A DNA stretch of 64,000 nucleotides, from positions 22,427-86,426 of the forward strand of contig MNCI01005278.1 in NCBI GenBank assembly GCA_015680685.1. The letters are read 5' to 3'. A program made the translations under genes and the position numbers. The DNA comes from Gnetum montanum. Taxonomy: Eukaryota; Streptophyta; Gnetopsida; Gnetales; Gnetaceae. How positions within the stretch are numbered: the stretch's first letter is position 1; the number at the start of each line of letters is the position of its first letter. Shown one piece after another: positions 36,136 to 48,500 of this stretch. The notes beneath the pieces are model-generated. The model was not told the origin of the DNA, did no database searches, and saw only the letters and a program-made list of their open reading frames with translations.

Positions 36136-38547
36136 GAAATGCAAAATGTTGTTTAATGGATGTGAAATAATTGTGGGCTAATGCATCATCTATGGTAAGA
36201 AATTGCTTTGAAATAAAATATAGGAAAAACAAGATTTTGAAGCTTGATGGGCTTTTGTACAAATGGCTTCTCCTCCTTCTCTTCTATTGAAATGAAGGAA
36301 AGCATAGTTACATGAAATTAATAGACTCACATCAAGTGCAAATAGGAAGCCTAGAGCTTATTTTCTAGCTTTTAAGAATGGAACACAACACACAAAGGGA
36401 TATTAAGTTCTAGTTTCTCACCTTTGTCCTTATGTTATCCTAACCTTTAAAACATAAAACAAGTTTATGAACTCTAACTCCTATTATATGACTTTGACAA
36501 ACATTAAAAGTAAACATGAAATAAGACTTGAACATAAAATAAAATACAAACATCATAACATAAACATTGAGAAATCAAGATAATTTCTAGACTATACCTA
36601 ATAATTAGTTTGTTGCATTATCGCGTACACTTTTCACTCATACTTGTGTATGTTTTATGAAAAATCTCTAAAGATAAAAGATAAAAAGTAGAATGTTTTA
36701 AAGACATACCACCCTACTTGCTAATAATCCTCCCTTGTCACACTCTATCCCCTCAACTAAAGTTGCCCTGACTCACTTTGGCTTTCCATTGATAGTTGGT
36801 CCTCCTCCTTCTCACCCCTCTCCATTGATCTCACACCCTAATAATTGCCCCTAATAGGATGCCAAGGTGAAGGTGGTTTGTCCCTTGATACAATAAACAA
36901 TTAATAGGATCCTCCTCCCATTCCTTTTATGAAGGAAATGGATGTCCTTATAGGCTACAACATTTGGCCCTAGCATGTGCTTGTCACATTTTAATTGGCA
37001 TAGTGGAACTAGTTAGTTAAAGATGCAGATTACATCAAAGAGGGATTACACCTTGACTCACTACAGTTCCAAATTTTGGAGATCACTTTGAAGGCACTTG
37101 AAGATGAGTTGACACAATAAACCCTTCAACTCCAATATGACCAATGGTTTACCAACTGCTGCACTTTATGGTATGATTTGATCATGATGACTTTTGTTTG
37201 GATTTTGGATCCTCTTTTACAATCCACAAAGAAACATTTAGGCAAAAACCAAGGGGCTGACCCATGCCTAGTACTGGATAGACAAGAGGAAAAAGCAAGA
37301 GGCAAAAATGTCTCAAAGAAAGGTGGAGATTATCCTTGGTAAAAAAAGGTTGAGTTCCTCATTGATAGCTTTAATTGAAAAAACATTGTGTAATTAACAA
37401 CTCATGGAAACCCTAGAATATATGAAGTACATGTTTTAAAACATGAAAATATGCTCATACAACATGCTTGAATTGCATCACTTTGTATCCCAATATCTTA
37501 TCAAAAAAAAAAAAAAAAGCTAAATAGTTAAAGGTGAAGTCTCATCTAGATAAGGGAGGCAACCCTAATAGATTCAAGCTTCTTCAAAATGTCTCATAGG
37601 TCTTTCCATTGAACCAATTGAAGCTACTTCAAGATCATGACAAGGCATCTAAAAATTGCCTCCAACTCTACATTGTCACCAAAAGTGGATTTTTGTTTGA
37701 GTCTAACTAGATGCAAATCCTCAAGTAGATTCTGATTTTTGAAGAAAGAAGATACCAAGGAGGATGTAGAGAAAGAGGTAATGTAAGTTCCCTGTGGGGC
37801 AGTGTTCCCTTTTTTATGACATTTGCTTTTTATTGTGTTAGGTGTTCTAGTTTGTTTGTTTATTTGTATGGTTGTTGTGGCATGTCTGGTTTTCTTATTG
37901 TTCAGTGGATGGTATTTTTGTCTTTTTAGTTTGGGCTAAGGGCCTTGGTAATGCATTTATTGATGCCTTTTTAACTGAGCGATTATGCCCCTCCATCATT
38001 ATCATCATCATATTACCCTTGTCTCAATAAAATGGAGTTGACTACATCAATTCATTTTCCCCATTCATCTTTATGAAGAACTAGATCATCTTTAGTCATT
38101 TTCCCATGTCATTTTTGTCTTCCCTTTAGTAGCTTTTATGGAAAAGTGATGCAACAACATTTTTTTTATAGGTTCGTTGTCTAATATTTGCATATGCCCA
38201 AACCATTTAAGATGTCATTTGTGTAACTTATATGAAATAGAAGCCACTCCAAGTTTTCCTCTAGTGTCTTTACTGTGTAGTTTATCTCTTTTGGTGATTT
38301 GCATCATTTTTAGAGGTCAACCTAGCAAGGCCTCATCGATTTTCTACAACAATTGGGCCTTTTAACTATTGTACATCACATCAAGGGAATCCTCTAGCAT
38401 TTGTAAAATATGAAAAGAAATCATTTATAAGTTTTGACATGATTTTACAATTGGTAGCCAACTTGATGCTAACCCTTTAATAATAAATTTCTATGAACTC
38501 TCTCTCTCTCTCTCTTCAAAAAAGGCAAATAAAAAGAAGGAACAAAG
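36136..38547. other. Long stretch without a recognised gene
   Basis: No convincing ORF. There is an A16 run at about 37503-37518. The 36880-37500 part reads like decayed protein-coding repeat but stops are too dense to classify. An AATAAAATGG signal at about 38033 follows text-like T/G-rich sequence that may be a LINE tail. A (CT)n tract lies at about 38497-38515. Confidence 0.35.
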
Positions 38548-38563
38548 AATTTTGATTAATTTG

Positions 38564-38710
38564 GAGGGTGTTGAACCCAAACTAAGTGAAACATAGGTAC
38601 ATGCCAAGATTTACAAAAGTTGATAACTCAATGCTATCTAGTATAATTGAACCTATGACATAGGGTTACAAGGTCAAGACCCTTACCACTAGGCTAACAC
38701 CTTAGTATTC
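38564..38710 (-). mobile_element. tRNA-derived SINE with 16-bp target duplication
   Basis: The minus strand has a pol III box A (TAGCCTAGTGG) and, about 32 bases further, a box B-like GGTTCAATTAT, as in tRNA-derived SINEs. The 147-bp unit is flanked by perfect direct repeats AATTTTGATTAATTTG at 38548-38563 and 38711-38726, typical of LINE-mediated insertion. It is not a tRNA gene: the rest does not fold as one. It lies 0.7 kb upstream of the TPR gene start. Confidence 0.85.
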
Positions 38711-38726
38711 AATTTTGATTAATTTG

Positions 38727-39390
38727 ATGCAAGAGAGATTTATTAAGTTGTTTTCTTACCACGCAAACAATCACTAAACAAAACCTTAATTGTTATCTAT
38801 ATTTAATCTTCAATGAATGAAGCTATGCCAAACTTGTTATTTTGTATACAATAAATTATGAGTTGAAATCATGAAAATAGTTTGGCTAATCCAAATTCAA
38901 CATGTAAGCTAGTTTTTTATGCTAAAATCCTTACCACAAAGCTAACATCTAACATAAAACTCACATCTAACCTAAATTTTCAGACCAAAACTCTTACCAC
39001 ATCAAGGGTGATGGTTAAAATGTCGGAAAAGCAAGTCCCATACCAAAAGTGTTCCCACCTTAGAAAATGATATTCTCCTCCCCCTCTCCTGAACCGGAAT
39101 TACCCCAGCACAGCAATCCCCCCTTTCTGCTGCTCTGTTTTGCTAACAAAAACATGTAACGTAATGTATAATATTTCCGGTTGAACATAAATCTAAGAAG
39201 GATAGGCGACGCGTATTTTAGCATTCGAGGCAGTAAGCATTTGTAATTTGCTTTACCCGAGTACTGCATCCGAGAGCAGCTGCTGAGATAATACAGGACT
39301 TACCTCGAAGGCCCGGAATCTCAACTGTTACAGATAATCCTTTCATTTTCTCCCAAGAGATTTGGTTTTGGAGTTTTGCGGTTTTCGTAA
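38727..39390 (+). promoter_or_regulatory. Promoter and 5' UTR region of the TPR gene
   Basis: GC and CpG content rise from about 39060 to the ATG, unlike the AT-rich sequence on the left. I see no clean TATA box near the expected start (TGTATAATATTT at about 39167 is a weak candidate), so the transcription start is not fixed. There is no upstream ATG between 39334 and 39390 other than the chosen start. Confidence 0.5.
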
Positions 39391-39554
39391 ATGTCGAGTT
39401 CGGTTGCCAACGGTAATGGTGTTACTCAAAATTCAGGGCAGCCATCGCTCAAGGACCAGGGCAATGCTCTCTTCAAAGAAGGAAATTATCTCAAAGCAGC
39501 CGCTGTTTACACTCAAGCTATCAAAGCCGATCCTTCAAATGCAACACTTTACAG
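39391..39554 (+). CDS. TPR3: TPR gene exon 1
   Basis: Encodes residues 1-54 plus two bases of Ser55. Starts MSSSVANG and covers TPR motif 1 with clamp residues K21 and N25. Donor ACAG|GTATTT. The split codon AG|C joins exactly to exon 2. Confidence 0.9.
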
Positions 39555-42500
39555 GTATTTTATGAATATTTTCGATATTTTTATTTTCATTTTGCTATTT
39601 AATTCGATTGAAGGGTTCCATTGCAACAGGCGCCTTGCAGAATTCGCTGCTCTCTAGTTTCCCCTTAGTCAGTTATGATATCAGTTTATTTCCGGATTTG
39701 TTTTGGTAGTTTTTCATGCACTTTGCTTATATCTTGTGTAGTTTGATGCAGAATGTCCGTGGGTTGAAAATAGTGAACGACTTGTGTAAAATTAGCTGTC
39801 AGAGAGTTACAAACCTGTGAACAAGTAGGCTTCTTAAGTTACACGATACTGCAGAGCTGGGGAACAATGTCATTTAAAACAAGATTTAAGCAAGGTTTAT
39901 GTTAAAAACGTCTGCAGCAATTTTGAATGTTTTTGTAGCGATGGTGTGACTTCTCTCTTGGCTGTGAGATTTTTTGATGTAAATACATGAAACGAATTTA
40001 CTTTGATGGAGCTCGTACTTCCAGTTTAACTGTTTAAGTCTCTGGTTCAGCTAGTAAATGTTGCTGAAATGATCATTATTACAATGAATTATTGCATACT
40101 TGAAGAGGCCTCCCAAATGAAATGCTGATGCTTGGTATTAAGCTGCGTTATTTGGCTTCTTCCTAAAAGTTTGCACTTTAACTGTCCCACAATTTCAAAG
40201 GTTTATCCAAACGCTTCTTTCTAATCCTCACCGATCTTCAAATTCAAGTAGAAGTCCTTAGCCATAGGGAACTCAGTCGATAACACTGAATGACAGTGGG
40301 TGTAAATATCTTTGACATAGCGATGGATACATAGCGATCTTTCTATGTCCGAGTGCATGTCACATAGCGATGGATACATACGGACTACGGGGATATACAA
40401 TAATTTTTGCATCAAATATACTGTTGTGCTTAAAAGAAGTCATACTGATGTTTGAAAGAAAGCAAAGGACAACCCTCCAAGAAATCGGCTTCTGATGGTT
40501 GTAACGACGGAAAATGTCGGCAGCTGGAATACCAAACAAAATCCGTGTATACAGTCTTAACCACGGATCCGTGCGAGGGCTGTGCTGGAAAAAACGAATC
40601 CGCAGTGCCCTGAACGGTCTTGTCGATCAGACAGGGACTTACTAAATCAGTAAACCGATGGAGATTACGAATGTCGCGTGGAACGATTTGATTCGACGAG
40701 TCACAAAAATGAGAGAAAAACAATGTGGATGAATTATAACGATGATAACGCTAACATGGTAAGAGGAAGCAGACACGAGAGAAACGCGTGGTTTCAAGAT
40801 CTACGCTTTGACTTGAAGAATGAATATTTTTGTATACCACGTTACACTGGGGAGACCTCGATTACTTGGTGTAAAACAAACACAAAATAACAAGAAAACT
40901 GTCTAAGCAGAAGTATAGAATGGAGTTTGATCTACCTCGTAGGCCAGAGATGGGATGCAAGGAAGGTCAAGTTCTGACGTCTATCGATCAATTGTTTCTG
41001 ATCAATAGAACTCACAAGCCACACCAGATGATCTCTCGATCTCTGATCTGCTCCTTTTGCCTTGGGTAGTCTTTGCTCAGAACTGTCAGCGATCACCAAT
41101 GGAGAAAGTTGTGTCTTCACCAACGGACCAATTGCTCCTGCTGCCAATGTTTTAGCAAAATGTTTTCTGTCTCTGTTCAAAGGTAGTGTTGCCAAAAGAT
41201 TGCCAAAAATGCTACTCTCTTGCTCTCTCTCTCTCTGTGTCTTTTTTTTTTTTCATCCTCTCTCGTCTCTTTTGCCAACTGAGGTATTTATAAGTTTGAC
41301 GGCATGTGGAGAAGGAATAGCTATGATGACACGTGTTTCAAACCCTTCGGAAGATCGTTGACTTGATCGTCCTTGTGCTGCAATTCGTGACTACGCACCA
41401 TATGCGCATCTGCGTATTGTGCGTATGAATAACAAGTGTGGATCGGGCATGTCTTAATTGATTTTGGACTACATTACGCTCGTACGCATTGCGTCGCGTA
41501 AAAGAGCGTAATAAAGTACACATGTAATGGACTCAAGTTGCCTTACGCTCGTTTACGCTGCCAAGCGTAGTGAAGCGTAAACAATGATTAACTTGGCGAT
41601 GGATTACGCTGACATACGCTGCGTTGCGTAACGAGCGTAAGGTGCCCAATCTGCAAGAAAGAGAAAAAAGTTGATCTGTTGCGCTTCCTTTGGATTCTCT
41701 TTGACGCTTTCGAAGCTCATTACACTGCCTTGTGTAACAGAGCGTAAATCTGCCCTTGGACAAAAGACTTAGTAGAATACACGAGAGATCGCATATTACG
41801 CTGCTTAGGCCTTAGGCTTCGCCAAATCTGCTGAAGTAAACCACCTTCGAATATCAGACTATGTTACGCAAAGCGTCATTACACTATGTTGCGTGCTATA
41901 GCGTAAAGACGGAAAACATAGTAAGATAGAGAATCTGCAAAAGAAAATCGAAGTCTTGATGCTGCGCGCCTCTTTGCCTTGCCTTGGCTTGTTCTTCTTT
42001 CTGGAATTCTGTCATGTACCTTTGTCTGAATTGTGAATCTTCGCCTGAGGCCGACTCACAATTTTCACGGTGTTTCAATGGTTGCATCCAAAGTTGTTAA
42101 AACTGTTCCGTTGCATTCATGTGTTGATTACGTTCAATACATGCTATATATAAGAAATTGGGATTGAGTTATTACCATTGGATTTATAGCCATATTCTTC
42201 ATTAGGAGATCATTTTGAAATTTTTCTGTCAAACTTGTTTGAATTGATGCAACATGAAGCATAACGTCAACCTAATGATCATGGTTTACTTTCGAAGTTC
42301 CACTGCATTACCCCCAAACGTCTCTATGCCGCAGAGCCATTAATAATGCTGGGGATTGGGGATTTCCTCCTTCAACTACCTCTCACAATATGTGAAATCC
42401 TCTACATAGATGACAACACAAGTCCTAAATTTTATGGGGAACTGGAGTGACCCGAAAACGTTCAAAACTATAAGCCATCAATATTTTTTTACCGTACTTA

Positions 42501-45500
42501 AAAACCATTCTCATTTGATGTTGATTCTACCGTACAATCATTTAAACAGATGTGACGAATTTTGTTTTATCCTGCACTTGTAATTTTTGTGCTGTTATTT
42601 AGATTATATACTGTACATCAGTCTCTTTCTGTTCTCTGCATTTCTTTCTTATGCTGGTGAATGTTGATATGTATAATTCTGTGATGATGTAAATGTTCAT
42701 CAACTGGAATAATAGTTAAAGTTTTCTCTATATCTTTCCACTCTATTGTGTTATGTTATAATGTAATTTTGCCTAGGTAGTATGCAATAATTGCATTTTA
42801 TTGCTACAATTTTGGATGTCTGTCTTTCTGTTGCTTAACAGTGTTGTAACATTTCAGCAACCGGTCTGCAGCATTTCTGAATCTTGTCAAACTTACCAAA
42901 GCTCTAGCTGATGCAGAAATGACAATTAAGTTGAATCCGTCGTGGGAAAAGGTTAAGTTTCTTCAGTTTATCTTATTCACATCATAGACATTTCTTGATT
43001 ATATTGCTTATTGCATAGATATTAATTTAAAAAGGAAGTTATCCATATAGTGTATATTCATAATTAGTGAAAATGTAATACAGCTACAGTATATTGACAA
43101 TTATTCACTCATGGTCTTATTAGGGTTACTTCAGAAAAGGTTGTGTATTGGAAGCAATGGAGCGCTATGATGAGGTTTCTATTTGGTTTTTTAGTTATTA
43201 GTCTTGGATTCCAGTTTTATTTTGTGTCTTCCTAAGATATGCAATGTCATATGTTATATGCTTTTATACAGTAATATAGCAGGAGGACATTACAATGAAC
43301 TTTTGCACATTCCCATTTAGCAGGTAAGGCAACAATTATAGTTCTAGCCGAACTTTAAGATGTTATCTTTAACTGCAGGCTGTTGCTGCATTTCGAGAGG
43401 CCTTGCAACACAATCCTCAGAGTTCAGAAATATCCACAAAAATAAAGAGACTCTCACTGCTTGCACGTGATAAGAAGAGAGCACAGGAGAGGGAAGCTCT
43501 TAGGTCTAATGTAAATATGGCAAAGACACTCGAGAGTCTGAAAGCAGAACTGGTGAGCGCCTTTCTACATTTTGCTTATTGCTTTGGTTAAATAAATTTA
43601 CTCTTTTTTCCTTATCAATTTTGCTTAACTTTAATTCAATTTCACTTTTAATTGATTTCAAAATTGTTCATAATCCATATCAAAATTGATTTTATAAATT
43701 TGCTCATTTTTTGATTCAATTTAGCTATTGTATTAATTTAGTTAAAATAACAATGAATTTCAGCATTTTACCCTTCAATTTTGCTTATTGATGGATCAAT
43801 TTCACTTAATTCACGAGAAAAAATCATCCTTGAAAACAAATTTGAAAAATATTGAGATTATTCGTGAGTTTTCCCCTTCTTGATGTGCATGCATGGAAAT
43901 GGAAGTTTGATGAGCCTCTAGGTTGCCTTGGTTGTCTGGAAAGACCGCTGGAAGGCATGTTTCTGCATATCCAGATGTACTGTATCCAACATGCTTTCTG
44001 CGAACTCTGTCACAGGTTTATTATTTCAGGGTATTTGTCTGTAATCTTCACCGGGAATTAGTACCTGTTTCCAAAACGTGCTTACAATTGAGTTTGCTGT
44101 TCCCGTTTCAAACCTGTGACAGCTTGTTGCTTGTGATTATAATACGATGTCTAATTCTCCATTTGCAAGTAAGGTTTCTTGCTCTTTAACATTTACAAGA
44201 TAAAAAAGAAACTGCAAAACCCTGGGCTCACATAATTTATGAACGGAATGATTTTATCAAGTGTTCATGAACAACTAATATGAAATACAACTATTTGAAG
44301 GGGAGTGGTTTTATCAAATTTGGTCCAAGGCATTAATGAAAAATAAGTTTTAATATATGATGAAATGTCTTTTTTTTTATTCTTGAAAGAAGTTCAGGTG
44401 TATTAAATAAAATTGCTATGTACATGATGCTCCACTGCAGCTGATGCTGTAAGTGGAAAATAACTGTCAGACAAAATTTCATGAGCGGAAGGAACCCCCT
44501 CCCAGGCACTTGGTAACATTGCCCAACTCCCAACTGATGTTGTAAGTGGAAAACCCACAAACAGAACAATTCGGCGGGTGGGGGTGGTGTGGGGGGAAGG
44601 GGAAGGGGGGAACACCCCTAGTCCATAGTGGCACCCCCCAATACCCTGAAAAAAACCTCCAATNTGTAGGGGCTGACATTCCAGATTAATTTTAGCACTT
44701 TGGAGGGGGGGCACGATCGTTGTGCCAGGCTGCAAGGGGAATCTTGCTCCAATCAGTGTATAGTCGACAGAGGACTCGAAACGAACCGTTGGTGGTGGTG
44801 GAGATTTCTAGTGACTCAAAGGATGGTGGTGGGATTGTTCCCAATGGTAGCAGGTTTGTGGGGATTTCTTATCCGAGGGTGAATACATCGACTAGGCTAT
44901 GTGGGGAATCCTTGACAATTGCAAGTGACGTTAGGGAGGCATCGAGATCTAAATCACTACAAGTGGAGGCCTTGTTGGCGAAGGCAGCATGATGGCCAAG
45001 TCTTGCTCTTTCTACAAACTAGGTTGGTTTTCTACAGGCAAGTGGAGGAAGGCTCCACATTTTTTGGCCGACGGGGTATAATCCAGTTTAAGATTGGAGG
45101 TTTTTTTCAGGGTATTGGGGGGTGCCACTATGGACTAGGGGTGTTCCCCCCTTCCCCTTCCCCCCACACCACCCCCACCCGCCGAATTGTTCTGTTTGTG
45201 GGTTTTCCACTTACAACATCAGTTGGGAGTTGGGCAATGTTACCAAGTGCCTGGGAGGNCCCTTGTAATCGGGGCAGTAGTTGATCCCACCCAATCCTTG
45301 CAACAAGTGCCCATAGATCAACATTAGCTTGATAGCCTTGGCACGATGGCTCATACGTTGGAGTCATGCCCATCGCCACTTGCACCTTCCTCCATAGCCG
45401 GACACCTTTTGCTGCAATTTGCGCCGATAGGAGCAACTGTTTCCCTTGGAAGATGAGGTAATTTTGGGCCCTCCACAGGGACCATAGAATCACCGTAGAT

Positions 45501-48500
45501 CTTGAGCTTCTGACCAAATTCTGTTGTTGGAGATTTGTCGCACACCAAACCTTGACAGTAACCTTGCACTCATGGAAAATGTGCCATCGTCTCCAAACTT
45601 GCCATGCAAAGTGGACATGTGGCCACAATATTAACCCCCCTATTCTATAGCACCGCCCTAATCAAAATCACGTTTTGATTTAGTAGCCATAACATGCATT
45701 TATCTTTTTTGGTAGGAACTCATGCCATATGTTATGCCACCCCTGAACCGAAGGGTACCGATGGTTTATGACGCATTTTGGGGTGGACCTCGGCAAACCA
45801 GCCTGGTTAACATAATTGGCATGCCTTAGCACTTCATCTTTGATACTTATTGGCCATAATAGTAATCCATCTTGCCGACCATTGACCAAATGTTAATATC
45901 TGATTGATCAGGCATTGATAGCACATATCCAAGATATCTTTAAATTGGTATATCCCTAGCCGCCCTGCATTTTTTGGCCACGCCACAATATCCCAATTGA
46001 CCAGGTGCACATGACTTCCTCCTTTTCCCCCGCTCCAAGTAAAATTTTGTATGATTTGATCAATTTTTGCGACAATGTTGGCTGGGGGAATCACTATCGA
46101 TGTAGTGTATCTTGCCATGGCCGACAAAACCAAAGAGGCTAACAAAGCTTGCCTTTCCCAAGTCAAAAAATGGTAAGTCCAATGGTCAGCCTATCTATGG
46201 AGTTGCTATAGCAATCATGTCCAAGTCTTCCTCCTCTACCAATCATATAACGACAGGCCAAGATAAGCATTATCTTGGGAACCACAAAGCGCTCCCAACA
46301 TCTGTATGATCAACCCCTTGACACATGCATTGGTGTTTGGCAGATGGATCGTTGACCTAACCTTATTAATAGTCAATCCTAGCTCTTCTACCATTCTTTG
46401 CAAGGCTCTATTAACTGCCTCAGCCTGAGGAATAGCTGCCCTTGAAAATAGAATAGTATCGTCTTCATAATGCTCCACTAGGCACCTAGTTCCAGCAATT
46501 TTGAGGCTTCGTACCCCTCCTGCTCACAATAAGTCTAGATGGTATCCATGATGAGAATAAAAAGCAAGGGTGATAACGGATCCCCTTGTCTTAGTCCCTG
46601 CCTAGGAGAAAACCCCCACACTTTCCCGCCCTAGATCTAGGAAAAACGCCTTAGACAATTGAATATGAATGCACAGATTGACAAAATCTGAATGAAAACC
46701 CTTCTTTAGCATAATATAAACTTCCAATCAGGCTTAGCTCAACCATCTTGAGCCCCTTTGCAGATGGCACCTTCATGTGCAGTGGCATTGACCCTTCCCT
46801 GTGCTCACAAGCCTCAATCCCTTTGAACCTAGGGCACCAAGAGGCTCCAACACTAGAGCCAACACCAGATCGAGTCCCCCCACCAATTGGCCCAAACCCC
46901 ACAAGATCCATGCCCTCCAACCATGCCCTCCAACCTAGGACCACCATCTGAGGCCATGCCCGTTGCTGCATTGACACCCACCCCGCTCACCGGTCCACTG
47001 CCTTCCGTGCTACCCAAGCTACCCGAGTTCCTGCCCATTCTTTGATCCATATATGATGAAATATCTTTGTCCACAAAAGCAAAAATGATAAAGAAGATAG
47101 CAAATTTTCCCTTAAAAAGGGTGAATTTGGTATAAAAATTTGAATTCAATTGGTTAAAAGAGTAATATATTTTGAAGATGTCAATTCTAATTGCTTATTC
47201 TAGTTTAGTTTATTAGTTGTTTGTAGTTTCAAGATATTTTGTTGGCCAGGGTATTGGATAAGACTGTTTCCATCTCATTTGTCAACCATTATTCTTAATT
47301 TCAAAAAGTTTTGTTGATAGAATAGATAGATGTAAGCCTGTTAAGTGAGGAAAAAACATGGAAATATTTAAACTTAATGTTCTACCATATTGTTATGTTG
47401 TATATGTTAAATAATGCAATACATCATATGCAAACTATAGAGGGATCAAGCTAATGAGGCATACTATGAAGTCTTAGGAGAGAGTCATAGACTTGAATTA
47501 ACATTATCAGAAAATCAAATCGGATTTATGCCAAGGAGATTTATTATAGAGGCTATTTTCTTGATATGATAATTAATGGATAATTTTAGAAAACATAGAA
47601 AAATTTTACATATGATCTTCATTGACTCATAAAAAGCATATGATAGAGTGCCTAAAGATATTATTTGGTGGGACTTGTGGAGGAAAAACATCCTTGATAA
47701 ATATATTAAAGTGATTCAAGACATGTATGAAGAGTTACCACTAAAATTAGAATAAATTGTGGAATCACATCTGATTTTCCAATCACAGTAGGTTTTACAT
47801 CAAGGGTGTGCACTTAGTCCATACTTATTTTTTATTGTTATGGATGAATTAATAAAAGAAATACAAGATGAAATCCCTTGGTGTATGCTCTTTGCAGATG
47901 AAATTGTATTGGTGGATACAAAGGAAGAAAATATTGCTTTTAAAATGGAAAAGTGGAACCATGCTTTAGAATCAAAATACTTAAAAATCAATAGAAGGAA
48001 GGTAGAATATATGGAATACAATTTTAATAAAAGCATAAATAATGGTGAAATAAAAGTGACAATTCAAGGTCCAAAAACTTTATCACTGCAAACAATTTTG
48101 CTACCTAGGATCAATGCTCCAATCAAATGGTGAAATTGATAAAAATATAACAAATAGGATTGATGCAGGATGGTTAAAATGGAGACAAGCTTGTGGTGTT
48201 TTATAGAATAAAAGAATTCCAATAAAACTAAAGGAAAAAAATTTACAAGACAACAATTAGGCCTAGTATCTTATGTGGTATTGAATATTGGGCAATACAA
48301 AAGAGACATGAATAACAAATCAGTATGGCAAAAATGCAAATGCTTAGATGAATGTTTAATGTTACCCAAAGAGATAAATTGATGAGGAGCTTCCATGGAT
48401 TCTAGAATCCAAGCTCTTTCAATGTTACAAAACAACAAATGTGAACAAGAAAAGAAAAGGAAAGCTTTATTCTTGCTCAAAATGAAGAAATTACAGTTGA

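Noticed and set aside
38640-38705. A tRNA gene on the minus strand
   Set aside because: Box A and a box B-like motif are present, but the full cloverleaf does not form and the unit is bounded by a 16-bp target duplication, so it is a SINE.
40315-40380. Two 19-bp direct repeats in intron 1
   Set aside because: Only two copies, 47 bp apart, with no matching element ends; could be a chance local duplication.
44498-45258. A MITE or foldback transposon with 166-bp terminal inverted repeats
   Set aside because: Each arm touches a single N, the arms are exact in a decayed context, and the same layout recurs at 50256-50634. Assembly error is more likely.
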